Origin: Stercorarius parasiticus
Taxonomy: Eukaryota; Chordata; Aves; Charadriiformes; Stercorariidae
Reading direction: 5' to 3'
Assembly (NCBI GenBank): GCA_013396915.1
Contig: VWZL01002050.1
Span: forward strand, 1-64,000
DNA length: 64,000 nucleotides
Shown here: positions 1 to 11,450 of the stretch, piece by piece
How positions within the stretch are numbered: position 1 is the stretch's first letter
Layout: every line of letters begins with the position of its first letter
Made by a program: the position numbers and the translations under genes
Notes under the pieces: model-generated
Told to the model about the DNA's origin: nothing
What the model saw: only the letters and a program-made list of their open reading frames with translations
Database searches by the model: none

Positions 1-124
1 GGGCGGTGGGGGACAGGGGGACAGGCAGGCTGAGGTAGGGCAAAGGCGCTGGTTGGTTAGCAGGGGTGGTGGGGCGGCGTAACCACCCATGGCTAATTAA
101 TTTCTGATTCCCTTTTCCCCCCAG
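1..124 (+). other. PIANP: Tail of the last PIANP intron with splice acceptor
   Basis: The first 80 bases are G-rich with several runs of three or more G, a possible quadruplex former. From about 101 a pyrimidine tract leads into a CAG acceptor ending at 124. The call rests on the coding exon that follows; this stretch alone would not be recognisable. Confidence 0.55.
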
Positions 125-146
125 AATCCCACTGGTGAACCTGTGA
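125..146 (+). CDS. PIANP: PIANP terminal coding exon (partial gene, 3' end only)
   Basis: After the acceptor at 123-124 the sequence reads A ATC CCA CTG GTG AAC CTG TGA. With an AG or CG supplied by the previous exon this gives R-IPLVNL-stop. That matches the C-terminus I recall for PIANP (PILR-alpha-associated neural protein), a single-pass type I membrane glycoprotein of neurons and a paralogue of AJAP1. The rest of the gene (signal peptide, ectodomain, membrane segment and most of the tail) must lie left of the window. The peptide is only six full codons, so the match alone is weak. It is strengthened by a good splice acceptor directly before it and by gene order: PIANP is the neighbour expected upstream of ZNF384 in the same orientation. 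AJAP1 or chance are the alternatives. Confidence 0.68.
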
Positions 147-456
147 TGCTCACAGGAGAAGCAGAGCTGGCTGTCCCACCCTCCTGTCACAGCCGGCGAG
201 TGCAGACTCCCGCCGCCTCTGCTACCCCGGGAACAAACAACCTCCTTGTGCCACGGCTCACCACCACCATTATTAACTAACGCCACCAGGACGTGCCTGG
301 GCAAATGGACGAGCTGGGCCTCCTTAGCCTCCCGCTGGGGGAAAGGCTGGGGAAACCCCCCAGCCCACGCAGGACAGGGTGATGAGGGAGCAGGCTGGTG
401 GGAGAGAAGACAGCTGGTGGTGGTGTGAAATCTTGGCCTCCCTGGCCCCTCTCCTA

Positions 457-504
457 GCACACACACACACACACGCAGACAAACACACACACACACACAC
501 GCAC
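457..504. repeat. Interrupted (CA)n microsatellite
   Basis: Two CA runs are separated by a short interruption (GCAGACAA), with a third short piece after it. It lies about 310 bases after the PIANP stop codon, so it may be part of the 3' UTR. It is likely to vary in length between individuals. Confidence 0.9.
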
Positions 505-1617
505 TTGGATCTCCATGACTCTCTCACCAGTGCATGCCTGACATCGGGGGTAGGCGAGGTGGAAAGGCGTACCCCTGTCCCCGTGGGCCCTAACCCCTCT
601 GTGTGTCCCTTCCCATGTCGTGTGCTTTGAAGTGAACGTCTGGAGTTCAGTTGGCTGCAGGATTGCCCGCCAGGGCTCGCTCTCCCCTCAACCAGGGCTG
701 AGGTGGTGGCAGGTTCTTCTGTTCCCAAGGCCTTGGCCCTCCTGAGGGTCCCAAGAGTGGGTGAAACTTGGGCAGAAGAGGCTCACACAGCACCTGGGTC
801 CCCTCAGCAACCCATTTCCTTGAAGAAAACATTACCTCCCCCCTAGATGGAAGATACTTACATCTTTCTTCTTTCTTTCTGTCTAACACTTCTATTTTTT
901 TCCTCTTCAGTTTGTATCTTTCTTCATCTTTCTGTCCCCAGTTTTCTCTCTGTTCCTCCCCTCGCCACTTCTCTTGCCAGTTAAAGTTGGGAAGAGTTCC
1001 TTTAGTTTTCCAAATGTTTTGATCCCTTGGAAGCCTCCTTGCTGTCCCCCTCCGCCCCCTCAGTCTCCTTCAGCAAGGTTTTTCTGATGAGCATCAGTCT
1101 ATGGTGATGTTCTTCAGAAAATCTGAGGCGAAGCCCTCTGCCCATTATGTTATTTAGCAAGCGTCCTGTACACTGGGATAGTGCCAAAGCAGCTGAAGCA
1201 TGGCATGCAGATATAGCTGGGCACGAGGAAACTGAGTTTTGCTGGCCTGAGGTAGCGAATTGCTTTCAGACGCTCATGCCACAGGCAACGAGCAACAGAT
1301 ATGACTCTGTGTGCCTGGGATGACAAAGAACAATTTAGAGTTGACCTTGGGAGCATCTGGGGAGTTGCCATGTACTGCTGGTAGGTTTCTCCTGGAATGC
1401 AAGGTGACTGGAGACCCATGAGGCAATGCTCATCAAGGGCATGAGAGAGAAGATATCTGGGGTGCCAGCCTTCGTAAGTGTATTGTCACAGCTGGTTGGG
1501 GACTAAAACCAATGGCACAGGTATCAGTGCAACCTGGTTGCCTGAGCATGTACTTTGGGGCTGTGGTGGTCTATAGGACAGGCAGCCACGTTGTCAGTTA
1601 CTTGTGTGAGCAAGATC

Positions 1618-1776
1618 AGCGTGTCTCAACCTTCTTTCTACATGTGGGCCCATGGGTATCACTTTGAGGAAGTGTAAAATGGCAAATTTCAGCTTGATGA
1701 CAACAGTTGCTCTCCCTTGGCTTTTGCAGACACCTTTAAAGTAATTCACAGACCCCACATTGACAGCCACTGACCC
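1618..1776. repeat. Possible old hAT-like non-autonomous DNA element
   Basis: The left end reads like the TCTCAACC part of the CAGTGGTTCTCAACC terminal repeat used by many Charlie-type hAT elements. The right side contains CAGACCCCACATTG and CAGCCACTGACC, again like the decayed far end of such an element. No clear 8-base target duplication is visible. Assignment is from motif memory only. Confidence 0.25.
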
Positions 1777-3893
1777 AAAATGATGCAGATTTAGGTAAAG
1801 TTGCCCCTATACTGTACGAACACCTTCAGCTGCTGGACTGATGTAGCCAGAGACGGGAAACTCACCCACAATTTGAAGGCCCTAATGCGCTATACAAGAT
1901 CTCTGACAAAAGTCATCTTGGAGAAAAGGAAATGGCCCTTTCATCCTTTATCTGTGCAGTAAAAACCTATTCTTTATAGGACAAAGCACATGGAATTTCG
2001 TAAGAGGCCTGTTTCTGCCCATTTACCCAGCTGAACTATTAGGTGATCTCGGGTCTTATCTGACTCACCGTGAAGGACATTTAAATGAGAGTGTAAATTG
2101 CAATAAGCTTTGCAAAAAACAGTAGAGATTTGGAGAAAATGACAGGTCAAATAAAATTACTGGCTTATTAAAAGCACAGAACTGCTGAACAATGTAGATG
2201 GAAAAGGACTCCGGAGGTCTCTAGTCTAAGCACAGGTTGAGGCTCCGCTTATAGCAGGGGATATTATTGCTTTACCCTAGATTGATCTATTACTGAGTCT
2301 TTGCCTTATTCCGGCTCCATTTGAGGCTTTGGTGGGCATTCAAGCGGCGGATGGAGAGAGAAGGGGGCAAATGGCTGTTCCTGCCCACTGCCCCGCTCAC
2401 CACAGCCCCTGCCAGCTGAGGGCAGCTGGGGGCTGTTCCCCCTCTCGCTGGCACATCGGCGCTGGGGAAGGCCATCTGCAGACAGCCTGGCAAGAGGCTG
2501 CACTGCTTATTGCCGGCAGTTTACGCTATAATGCCTTGAACTGGTTTAAGTAATCTTCCAGGCCAGATTAATTACATTTCTCTTTGATCAATAGCACTTG
2601 TTGAAACAAGGCCAGAGTTTAGACTCTACCACTTGAAGGGCTGTCCTTGGACTTTCCCTTTCCACACGCTGCAATGGAGAGAAGGTCTGTAAGAAAGCAG
2701 CGGGAGCTGTAGTGAAAACATTTTCCAACACTTGATGTGGGGAAGCACTGAGCTCTGCTGTCCAGGCTTTTGTGAACTCTACAAACAAATCAGATTTCGG
2801 TGTTTTTTTTTCCCCTCTAACATGTCTCTGTTTTTCTTAAAAGTATCTCCAGGGAATGAAGCCTTTCACGGATGCTGTGGTGAGGGGGAAGCTGGGGAAT
2901 GCAGTAGAGAAAACTCTTACAATGACAGAAGCTTGGATATGCTGAACATCTTTTCCAAGACCAATTTTTCTAGCCAAATATGTTTTCATGACAGTCATTC
3001 ACTCTCCAACACAAAACAGGTTAGATATGGGAAGCAACTTCACTGTCCTGCCCAAACTTTCATTGCAACATTTTGTCCCTGGGACAAAACATTCAAAGCA
3101 CGTGTGGACACACAAGCTTCGTACAGTCAATAAATAATCTCACTGGGTCTCTTTTCTCCATGGCTGGAGCCTTACAAACCATCTTCCCCTATGCAGACTG
3201 GAGCCAGAGCATGCCTGCAGTCTCCTCCCTGGCCCAGGCTAATATTCTGTGAGATGCACACACAGACAGGTTGACAGCACTGAGTACCAAGCCAGGGCAG
3301 AGGCCAGCATCTTCTCAGTCACAGCCCATCAGGTTTCCTTGTCTTCTAGGTGACTGGAGGAGAAAGATCTGGATTATTTTTTCCCAGTGGAAATTTTACA
3401 GAGAGAAAAGTGCACGGGGAAAACGACTGAAAATGTTCGTAGCCTTGGACTGGAGCCTGCCCAATGTTTCTGTGCAATTAAAAGAAAACGTCCAGGTGGG
3501 CTGGGTGAGTGGAAGGCACCATGTCTGCGCTGAGCTCCTGGAGGGACGTGGCTGTTAACGCAAGGGTGGTCTCTCTGTGAGTGCAGTGGGAAAGAGGGAA
3601 GGTCTGGGGGAGAACCTCTCCCCTCCACCCTGTGTTGTTTCACGACAGGAACTGGAGGCTCCCTCTCTCTACCCAGCGGAGTGGCATGACCACGAGGCCA
3701 AATCCTGCTTGGGCTTTTCCATCTGGTCGGTTGCAGCTGGTAAGCAGGGGAGCAGACCTCCAGTCTGTGCTTCCACAACATTCCTCCGGTCCAGTTTATA
3801 GGGACTCACATGCAGCCAAGCATCCCACAGCTTCAGAGAGGGCTATCTACCTCTTCCTCAATGGCACCTAAGTGCCCTTGCAAATCTGGTCCC

Positions 3894-3899
3894 TTTATT
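3894..3899 (-). promoter_or_regulatory. Minus-strand AATAAA just past a long minus-strand open frame
   Basis: Read on the minus strand this is AATAAA, seven bases beyond the TGA (3906-3908) that closes the 410-codon open frame at 3906-5138. It could be a real polyadenylation signal for an antisense transcript or a coincidence; hexamers of this kind occur by chance every few kilobases. Confidence 0.2.
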
Positions 3900-4482
3900 C
3901 CCCACTCACTTTCCCAATAAGGAAAGGTACTTAGAAAGGAGCAGTTTGTTCATTCCCCGCAAATTGTCAAACACAATCACTTTCAGACTGCTCTGGATTA
4001 AATTATGGCACAGCCTTAGAGCCGAGTCCTGCAGCACAAAAGCCTTGGGCCAAACTCCAGCTCCCCAATTGCACCCCTGCTGATGTCTCACTGTAGTCCT
4101 GGCCCTACCTTGGCAAGACCGTAGAGGGGGGGCCCCTTCCTTCACCGACTGCTGGCTCTCTACTCCTTTTTTCCTGTTGTCTTCCCTCTCCCACTGTTTT
4201 CCCACTTCCCACTCCTGTCCTGTACCACGGTCTCCCTCCCAGTTATCTCTCCCGTCCTGCTGTTTCGCTTTCCCCACTCCTCTCTTGTTCTCCCTTTGCC
4301 ACTCAGTCTCGTTGTGCTGCGGCTCCCATTCCTCCCCTCCGCCTTCCCTCCTGCTTCCCTGCTCAGTCTCGCTCTTCCCCCTCCCCTGCCCTTGTGCGCT
4401 GTGATATATATTTTTGTAGGATTTCTCTTCTCCTCGTGGTGAAATATTCAATTCTTGTGGGATGTTAGTTTCAACATTTTTA

Positions 4483-4488
4483 AATAAA
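4483..4488 (+). promoter_or_regulatory. Candidate distal polyadenylation signal for PIANP
   Basis: AATAAA sits in a T-rich, then A-rich setting (CATTTTTAAATAAACCTTTG) and is followed within 30 bases by a short TG-containing stretch, as at many vertebrate cleavage sites. If real it implies a 3' UTR of about 4.3 kb. The nearer hexamers at 2150 and 3129 are alternatives. Confidence 0.28.
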
Positions 4489-4505
4489 CCTTTGCAAAAT
4501 ACTGA

Positions 4506-7500
4506 AAGCAGAGCTCTTGCTGCTGTGGAAGAGGCCGTAATGGAGACATCAGGGTGGGACAATAGGGACTTCACCCTGGGCAGACCCCTGTGGGACAGGG
4601 TCTCAGATACGTGGCATCCCACAATCTCCTCTGGAGGGGTAGATGGGGTGATTTGCTCCAGTGCCCATCTTGCCTTGGTCTCCTTGCTGGCCAAAGAGGC
4701 CCTTTGAGCCTCCTCACGCATTTCCATGGGAGGCGGCCCCTGATGGAGGAGATCTTGCACAATCACTTCTCCACTCAGGGCGGCAGTTCTGCCTCTGGAG
4801 CTGCTGCCTCCCAGCCACGCTTTTGGGGCTGCTTGCCACACGCCAGTTTGTGCTGGGAGCCAGGGTGGCCGGGAGAGGTGAGAGAAGCTGGAGGGAAGGG
4901 AGGGAGACAGAGCGATGCAGGCGCAGAAGCCTCCCTCACTCTGTTCCCCGCGGCTGCCTCCGCAATTTCTATTTACAGCCCTGCTGCCTCCCCTCCTGGC
5001 CACAGTGCCGCTGCCGTTGCTGGTTTCCAGGGCTGCTCTGTAATTAAGCATCCTTGTCTCCTGCAACTCCCCCACTTTGCAAGCCCCTGCAGTGATCGGT
5101 GCTGGGGAGGGCACCGACGGGGTGCCGGAGACCAGCACCAGACAGGGTGGCTGCTACGAAGGGCTGCTCCCCAGCAACGGTAGAAGGATTGCCAGGCGCT
5201 GGGGATGGTCCCTGACCGCTGTGCCCTCTGCACACTCGCTGTCTGAGTCCTTTGGGCATAGGAGGTGTCTCTGCTCCGCTGCTTTACTGTCGGAGGAAGG
5301 AGCAGGATCTCCAGCCCTGACCTCACCTCGGACTCTGTCCTGGGATCTCTTCCCATTGGAAGGACCCAGGACCACTTCCTGCCGCAGGACCAGACCTCTC
5401 CACATGGCACCCTGTGCCCTGGACAGGATCTCTGTGGGCTCAAGGTGGCCCCAGGCCCATAGGAGAGCAGATAGATACATGCCTGCGGTGGCCATCACAG
5501 GGCATGCACGCATAAGAGGCTGAATGACACCTCTTCTGCCCCTGTGCTGAGTGTGGGAGGAGGGAATCCCTCACCCCTGTTGCTTCAGGTGGCCGGTCAC
5601 CCGCCTTCTCGGCTGATCCTCCCTAGTCAATCACATACGGCGGCTCTGGGGCTGGGCGGGCTGGAGAGACTCAACTGAGGAGGCGATAAATTCTCACTGT
5701 GCTGAAATTACAGACTCACGTACTCATCAGTGCTGTGAAATGTCTTGCACAAACCTCGTCTGCTTCCAGCCAGAGCTTCAGCCCTTCCTGCTGACTTCTC
5801 TGTCATCAGATGCTTTTCCTCCGGTGCCCTCTCGGCAGAGGCTGAGGCTGCAGGTGCTCAGTCAAATGTTCCCTTTCTTTACCACGACTCGCTCTCTGCC
5901 TCACAGGAGAAGATCCACGAGCTGCCCTTTTTTCTTCTGGCTTCCTGAAACACTGACTCCCTGCTCTAGTCCCTTCCCATCACCACTCCCCACTACATCA
6001 CTCTTGCCCACATGCCCATGTTGATCTCCCATGCTTCCAGTCTGGTCCCAGCCCTGCCTCCATCCCCAGCATCTCCCATTCTTCCCAGTCTCCAACCTTG
6101 CCTCCCTCCCTAGCATCTCCTCCGCATCCTTTCTCTGACAGGAAGCTAGAATGGGGAGCTGCATGCTGAATGAGGACAGCGGAGACGGGAGGAATGGATG
6201 CAATCATTTAAATCAAAGAACACCTAAAAACTGTACCACCACATCAAGACACATGAAAATCACCCCAACAAGTGGTCAAAAACAAGCATGAGCTATTGCT
6301 GACCACTGTGATTTCCCAGGAAAGAGAGTACTTCAGAAAAACATTATGAAAACATCTCCCAAAGCTGGGATTGCCTCCAGCTGAGTGCCTTCTACAACCT
6401 GCAATAAATTATCCCATTATGAAAAAAAAAAAAAAAAAAAAAAAGATCAGGCAACTGTCAGCTGCAAGCGCCTGTCAATGCAGGGATTTGGCAGTGAACT
6501 AGAGTGTTCGCTTGCCTCCCCTGCTCAAGGAGGTTCTCGAGAGTTGTGGCTGGAGGTTAGGACTCCATATGCTCTGGCTCTGCCCTCTTCCCCAGGCCTG
6601 TCCTGTCGGTTATTGCCACTCTGTTGTGCCTTCTCAGCGTGCCCAATGCTGTGGGCAGGAGGGTAGTGGTGGGAGAGCACCTCTGGAGCTGTGGGCACCA
6701 CTGTGCTCCTCGGGGCCGCAGTGTGGACTGGGCACGGCAGCATGGACCAGCTGCACTAGCTCAAGTGCAAGTCTCAGTGCAAAGGGGATGGACAGTTTAA
6801 GTTAGAGGTATCTCTGCACCCTGCTAAAGGGATGTGGCTGTGTGGATGGCCATTTAATTAGGAGCAATGCACAACTTGAAACTGCCATGAAGAATCGCCC
6901 TGAAACAAGCAACCACTCATTTCAGCATCATGTAAAGAAGCTGAGTAGTTCCCTTGGTTCATTCCTGCTTTGATCCTCGGAGGCAGAATTGAATCTGTAC
7001 TGAGGGCTGCTGTGTCTCCGAGTGCACATTGCACTCAGTGAATAATAGACCATTCAGTGACACATTCCACATTGATCCAAAGACCAGCTTTCTCTGGGAG
7101 TGACCAGAATACAAGCAAAACCATCTTCAACTTCAGATCAATCCCTACGAGGGATCTGGCAGGGAAACAAATGCCAGTCTCTGCTCCAGGGACCTGTCCT
7201 GCATCTCTGTGGCTCCTAGTTAGAGCTCCAGTGGCAGGAGAGCAGATGCTTTAGGGCAGCAAGTCTAGTTTGAAGCCCAGAATTCATCGGCTGCTGGACA
7301 TACCGCGAGGGTGCAACAAACAAGCAAGCAAACAAACAAGCCTGGGGTGACTCTTTTTCTAAATGTCAGAGGAACATAGTTTGATGTCTACAGCAGGCAC
7401 TGGTCAAATGTGCATTACAGCCTGCCTGGCATGGCTGAAGAGATGGTTGGTTTCACAGTTAGCTTGCCTAAGGAAGGATGCTCGGACAGGCATCATGATT

Positions 7501-8542
7501 CTCCCAGGGACCATCTGAGCCTTGGTAAAGCGATCCAGAAAGTAGGACCTTCTTCAACCCTCCCTAAACAAAGGGCCAGTCAGTGGTGGGTGTCCTCTGC
7601 TAGTGTCAGGGGAATCAGTCTAGCCAGGCTAGTGCACTGTGAACCCACACAGTTTTGGTTGAACCTGTTCATTAACCAAAACATGAGTGCAACGGTTAAA
7701 CACACAGTGGAGCCTTGTGCCGGTCTCATTACGTCGATTCAGATGCATTTGGCGACACCAGGATGAGTTATTTAAGCCTGAAATGGTTTCTCTCCAATGC
7801 CTTTTTTTGCTTTGCTAACTCCTTTCCTGTGTGACACATTGCATGTGAGAGAACACGACACAAGTGAGGTCCGAGGCTCTGCTTAGTGTTACCTTGCATT
7901 TGCTGTATATGCAGCAGGAGCTGCAAGAGGTGGTAGAGAGGTGTCATTCCCTCCTTTATAATGAGATTTCCCTTATTCCAAGCATCAGGACCTCCCCATG
8001 ACAAAAGTGAAGACCGAAAAGACTGTCCTGGCTAAATGGGGGTTTCTTGTTGTCCAGCTCACGTTGGCCAGTTTCCTTATAGCTAACGACACGGTGCAGT
8101 AATTCTAAGTGCAGCAAATGTGGAAGAGGCAGATTTTCCCCTGGTACCTGCAAGTTAGAGGAGGGCTGGGACGGAATGGTGACTAAGCATAACACTGCGT
8201 CTTCCAGGGTTTTGGTGACAGTTCTTCGCTGATGCTCAGGTGGTCCTGCGGAGAGAAACAAATCGCCTAACTAAAACACAAGGAGCTGAAGCTGTCGAGC
8301 AAAAGCCTTAAAGAACAGCATTATGAGAGAGCAGGAACACGAGGGAGGAGAGGAAAAGGCACGGTGCAGAGAGAGTGGGCAGAACCAGAAATTGTGGCTG
8401 GGATTAAAAGGTGGGGCAGGAAGGGGAAGTAGGATCAGGATGGAAATTTAGAGCCAGGGGGCTTTAAAAGAGCTGAGTAAATGAAGACAAGATGGGTGAA
8501 GCAGGGGTCTGGGAGGTCACGGGTACCAGGGTGCTGCTGATG
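4506..8542. other. Intergenic DNA, no gene recognised
   Basis: No exon with a recognisable product, splice pair and homologous protein was found on either strand. The left half is GC-rich and pyrimidine-rich on the + strand, which produces several overlapping chance open frames. The only structured item is an AATAAA followed by a 23-base A run at 6403-6444. A short AAAC/AAGC-rich stretch lies at about 7318-7342. Confidence 0.5.
6403..6444 (+). repeat. AATAAA plus pure A tract, like a retroposed transcript end
   Basis: AATAAA at 6403-6408 is followed after 13 bases by 23 uninterrupted A residues at 6422-6444. This spacing is what a polyadenylated transcript would leave if reinserted into the genome. 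The preceding few hundred bases have no recognisable coding sequence, so the source would have to be a 3' UTR or non-coding RNA. A chance A tract next to a hexamer is the alternative. Confidence 0.4.
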
Positions 8543-8640
8543 CTGAAGCCCTGGTTTAGCCTGAGTGCTTATCCAGCTCCCCTGAGCCTTCCAGCTGTCT
8601 CGGGAGCAGCACCTGGATCCTCCCCTGCCTTCTGGGGAGG
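8543..8640 (+). repeat. Copy 1 of a ~95-bp dispersed direct repeat
   Basis: This segment aligns along its length with 9587-9683 at roughly four bases in five, with shared blocks such as CCAGCTCCCCTGA and GGAGCAGCA. The two copies are in the same orientation about 1.04 kb apart. The family is not one I recognise. Confidence 0.7.
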
Positions 8641-9586
8641 GAAGGGAAAGCAGAGGCAACTGTACGTGCTCATGGCTCAGCCCACAGAGCCCAGCCTTGC
8701 TGCTGCAGTGCGGACCCAGCCCACGCGTCAGAGGTGCAGGATTGTCACAAAACATAGGTCAGGGGGTGAAAGTCCCTTTTGCAGATTTAAAGGTCTCAGC
8801 CCTCCTGATGTTGGCTCCGAAGGATGATGCGTTCCCACTTAGGGGATGTTGTTCCCTTTTCTTGCCAGCTCCCTTTTCCAATGTTAATTGTTTGGTCATC
8901 ATTTTCCAGGAGCTGAGATGGAGGCCATGCCATCTGATCTACAGAGGCACCAAGAACTAAGCTATAGGGATTGCAACCTGAACGTGCACACCACTGAGAC
9001 CACCAAAAGTGGCTCAGAGCCAGTATTTTGGCCTCTGGCCTTTACCGCTAAAGGACAAGAACAGTGTCACCTGGAGTGGTGCATGGTGAGGGAGGGGTCC
9101 CTCAGACTCGGCGATGAATGCAGTAGAAAGCCCAGAAAGAATGACGCACAAGAAGAGTGTTTTGCAAAGATGAAGCCAAGGATGCAAATGTGAAGGAGTG
9201 AGTAGTGGCATGATACAGCGAGCACCATCCTCTGCACCAGAAGGGCCTGGTGGAAAAGTAGCACACGCTCATGTAATGATGATGTGAATCCGAGCATCTG
9301 TCAGGATGGTGGATGAAGGAAGAGGCTGGAGTTTCCCAACTCTTGAGCTGACTTTGCAACCTGGGTGGTTGCTGCCATTTGTTTTCTTCTTCTGTGATAA
9401 TTGTATGTTGTTTCTCTGCACGGTTTGCTGCACAAACGATTTCACGTACCCGCCCGAGCTGTGCTTTATTGTATTTTGTTTAAATATGCAAAATTGTATG
9501 CAACTCCATGTGACGTCTTATGCAAATTGCTTCTTGTGTTACTGTGCATATTTGAAATTAATTTGAGTACGATCACAACTTTGACT

Positions 9587-9683
9587 CTGAAGCCATTGTT
9601 TAGACTGAGCACTCACCCAGCTCCCCTGATCCTTCCAGTTATCTCAGGAGCAGCAGCCTGAGCCTCCCCCGCCTGCCTCAGCC
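9587..9683 (+). repeat. Copy 2 of a ~95-bp dispersed direct repeat
   Basis: Partner of 8543-8640. Both copies begin with CTGAAGCC and end in a C-rich CCTCCCC(T/C)GCCT block. The flanks outside the aligned part do not match, so this looks like two inserts or an old local duplication whose edges have decayed. Confidence 0.7.
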
Positions 9684-11214
9684 TTGATCCAGAGGCACCT
9701 TGCGCTGGAGGTGACACGGCTTAGATGAAGGTCACGTTCCAGGCCTCTGCTGAGCTTGCCAGTTAGTGCAGTCAGAGAGCAAGTATTTAACGGGGAAGCT
9801 GGAACACCAAACTCCTGTCCCAGAAGGGTCCGCAGACATGCACTCACAGGGAGGCATTTTTAATCCCTGAAGAGCCAGGCTAGACTCTGGACAGTGATGT
9901 GCCATCCCGTGGTTCAGTAGCTCACTAAAATGTCCAAAGGCGTATGGGCTTAGAAAAAAAAGCACGTGTGTTACAACGTCAGGAATTAAAGTTGCTTTCT
10001 GGAGGAGCTTGTTTCTTAAAGATCCACCCTGTATGGTGGTGGATCTGCAGATATAGGCAAATGCTCTCCATAGAGGTGCCCCATGTTCTTAAAAGGATCA
10101 GATTCCATTAAAAATATCTACTAAACACACCAGCCCTAACACAGGCAGCAATACAATATCTACACTAGTCTCTGAACACATACAAGCCATTTCAGTAACA
10201 TTCCTCATGCTAATTTTCCCTTTTCTCTTCTGCCTGGTTATGAGTCAGCAGCTGGGCTTGAAACCCCTAACCTTCATCATTGAGGAAGACGGAGACGTCA
10301 CTCCGGCAATGCCTTAATCTTCTGTTTAAAAAAAAAAAACCAAACAGAAAAGAGACAGTCAACCATCGAGTTTGCTGTAACTCCCACTTTATCCCCGGCT
10401 TGTGTAATCTGCTGTGACCCAGCAGTGAAGTACTTCACGCAGGGATTTCTGCTTGGGGCAGTGGAGTGCAGGAAGGCACCGTGAGGCTGGGGTGGCTGGG
10501 AGCTGTGTGCCGTGCCCTTGGGACGCTAGTGTCCAGGGCTGCTGGTGTCCAGGGCTGGCGGTGGGAGGGAGGGAGGCAGGAGATGCTCCAAGGCAGATGC
10601 TGCTGGTTCGCTGCACTGGGAGAGCTGCTGCCATCTTTCCCCTTGACAGGTGATGCTCCTGGGGCATCCCCTTCTCACATCCCGTTTTGCTGCCCAGTGG
10701 CAAGCCGGTCTCATCCAACCAACTGTCCTGTCTAGGAAAGGGGTGAATGGTGGTCCCTGGTCCAGGCTGGGTACAAAGCCTCAGTTGACAAGATGAGTAC
10801 AGACAGTGGAGGAGCTGGCCTCAAAGCCCGCAAGTGCCCAGCTCACAAGGGCACACGCTCCCCCCAGGAGGAGACCTCTTCCGCTCGTCAGAAATCCCCT
10901 CAGATCTGCAAGACACCCAGCCGCCACCTGAGGCAATCAGTCCTGGGCCTGCCTGTCACATACTGTCCCCTCCGATTTCCATGCCAGCTCTCTGCCCGCT
11001 GGAGGCGGCTGGGCTGCACGTCCTGCCCTCCCTGGGTAATTACGGCCCTACAGGACTCTGCAGTGTCCCCAGGACACCGTCCCTGCAGCCCCAAACAGGC
11101 AGCACTGTTTCCAGGCGAGCCCCCCGGGGGCACGCAGCTTGGCTTGTGCTGCTTTAAGAGCAAAGTCGTTATGAAAATGTCCTGACGCTGTGTAAGAAGA
11201 GAGGGCTGGCAGAG
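9684..11214. other. Intergenic DNA, no gene recognised
   Basis: No exon or RNA gene was recognised. A small inverted repeat occurs at 10021-10045 (GATCCACC ... GGTGGATC) and an A tract at about 10327-10339. The right part (10450-11160) is GC-rich and gives overlapping chance frames on both strands. Confidence 0.45.
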
Positions 11215-11450
11215 ATCTCCTGGCCCGTGGCAGGCAGCCCCACCGCATACTCTTGCTCAGAGACTTCCAGTCCCAAAAGAAGTTCAGTCTCCTGGCCTCG
11301 CTGCTGCTGTGGAAAGGCTGTTCCAGATCCTTGCACTGGCAGGTGGGAAGCTCCTTCTGATTTCCAACCTCAGTGTACCCATGGCCCAGCCTGTGATAAT
11401 TCATTCCTGTGCCAGCATTGTCCTCAGGCTTAAATTCAATGTCAAAACCC
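11215..11450 (-). mobile_element. Old CR1/L3-like LINE 3' fragment
   Basis: Read on the minus strand this matches the general layout of old reptile and bird CR1-clade 3' regions. On the + strand the diagnostic blocks in order are GGCAGCCCCACCGCATACT, CTGCTGCTGTGGAAAGGC, TGTTCCAGATCCTTGCAC, CTTCTGATTTCCAACCT and CCTGTGCCAGCATTGTCCT. It is clearly more diverged than the CR1 copies at 13.6 and 19.3 kb, so it inserted much earlier. Subfamily cannot be assigned by eye. Confidence 0.5.

Larger units (their letters stand above)
147..4505 (+). other. Probable PIANP 3' UTR running into non-coding DNA; true 3' end unresolved
   Basis: No coding exon is recognisable. The sequence directly after the stop should be PIANP 3' UTR, but its length cannot be set. 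AATAAA occurs at 2150-2155, 3129-3134 and 4483-4488; the last is the most convincing because it sits in a T- and A-rich context. A CA microsatellite lies at 457-504 and a strongly pyrimidine-rich tract at about 4140-4390. A long open frame on the other strand overlaps the right end (3906-5138) and is treated as a finding, not as a gene. Confidence 0.35.
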
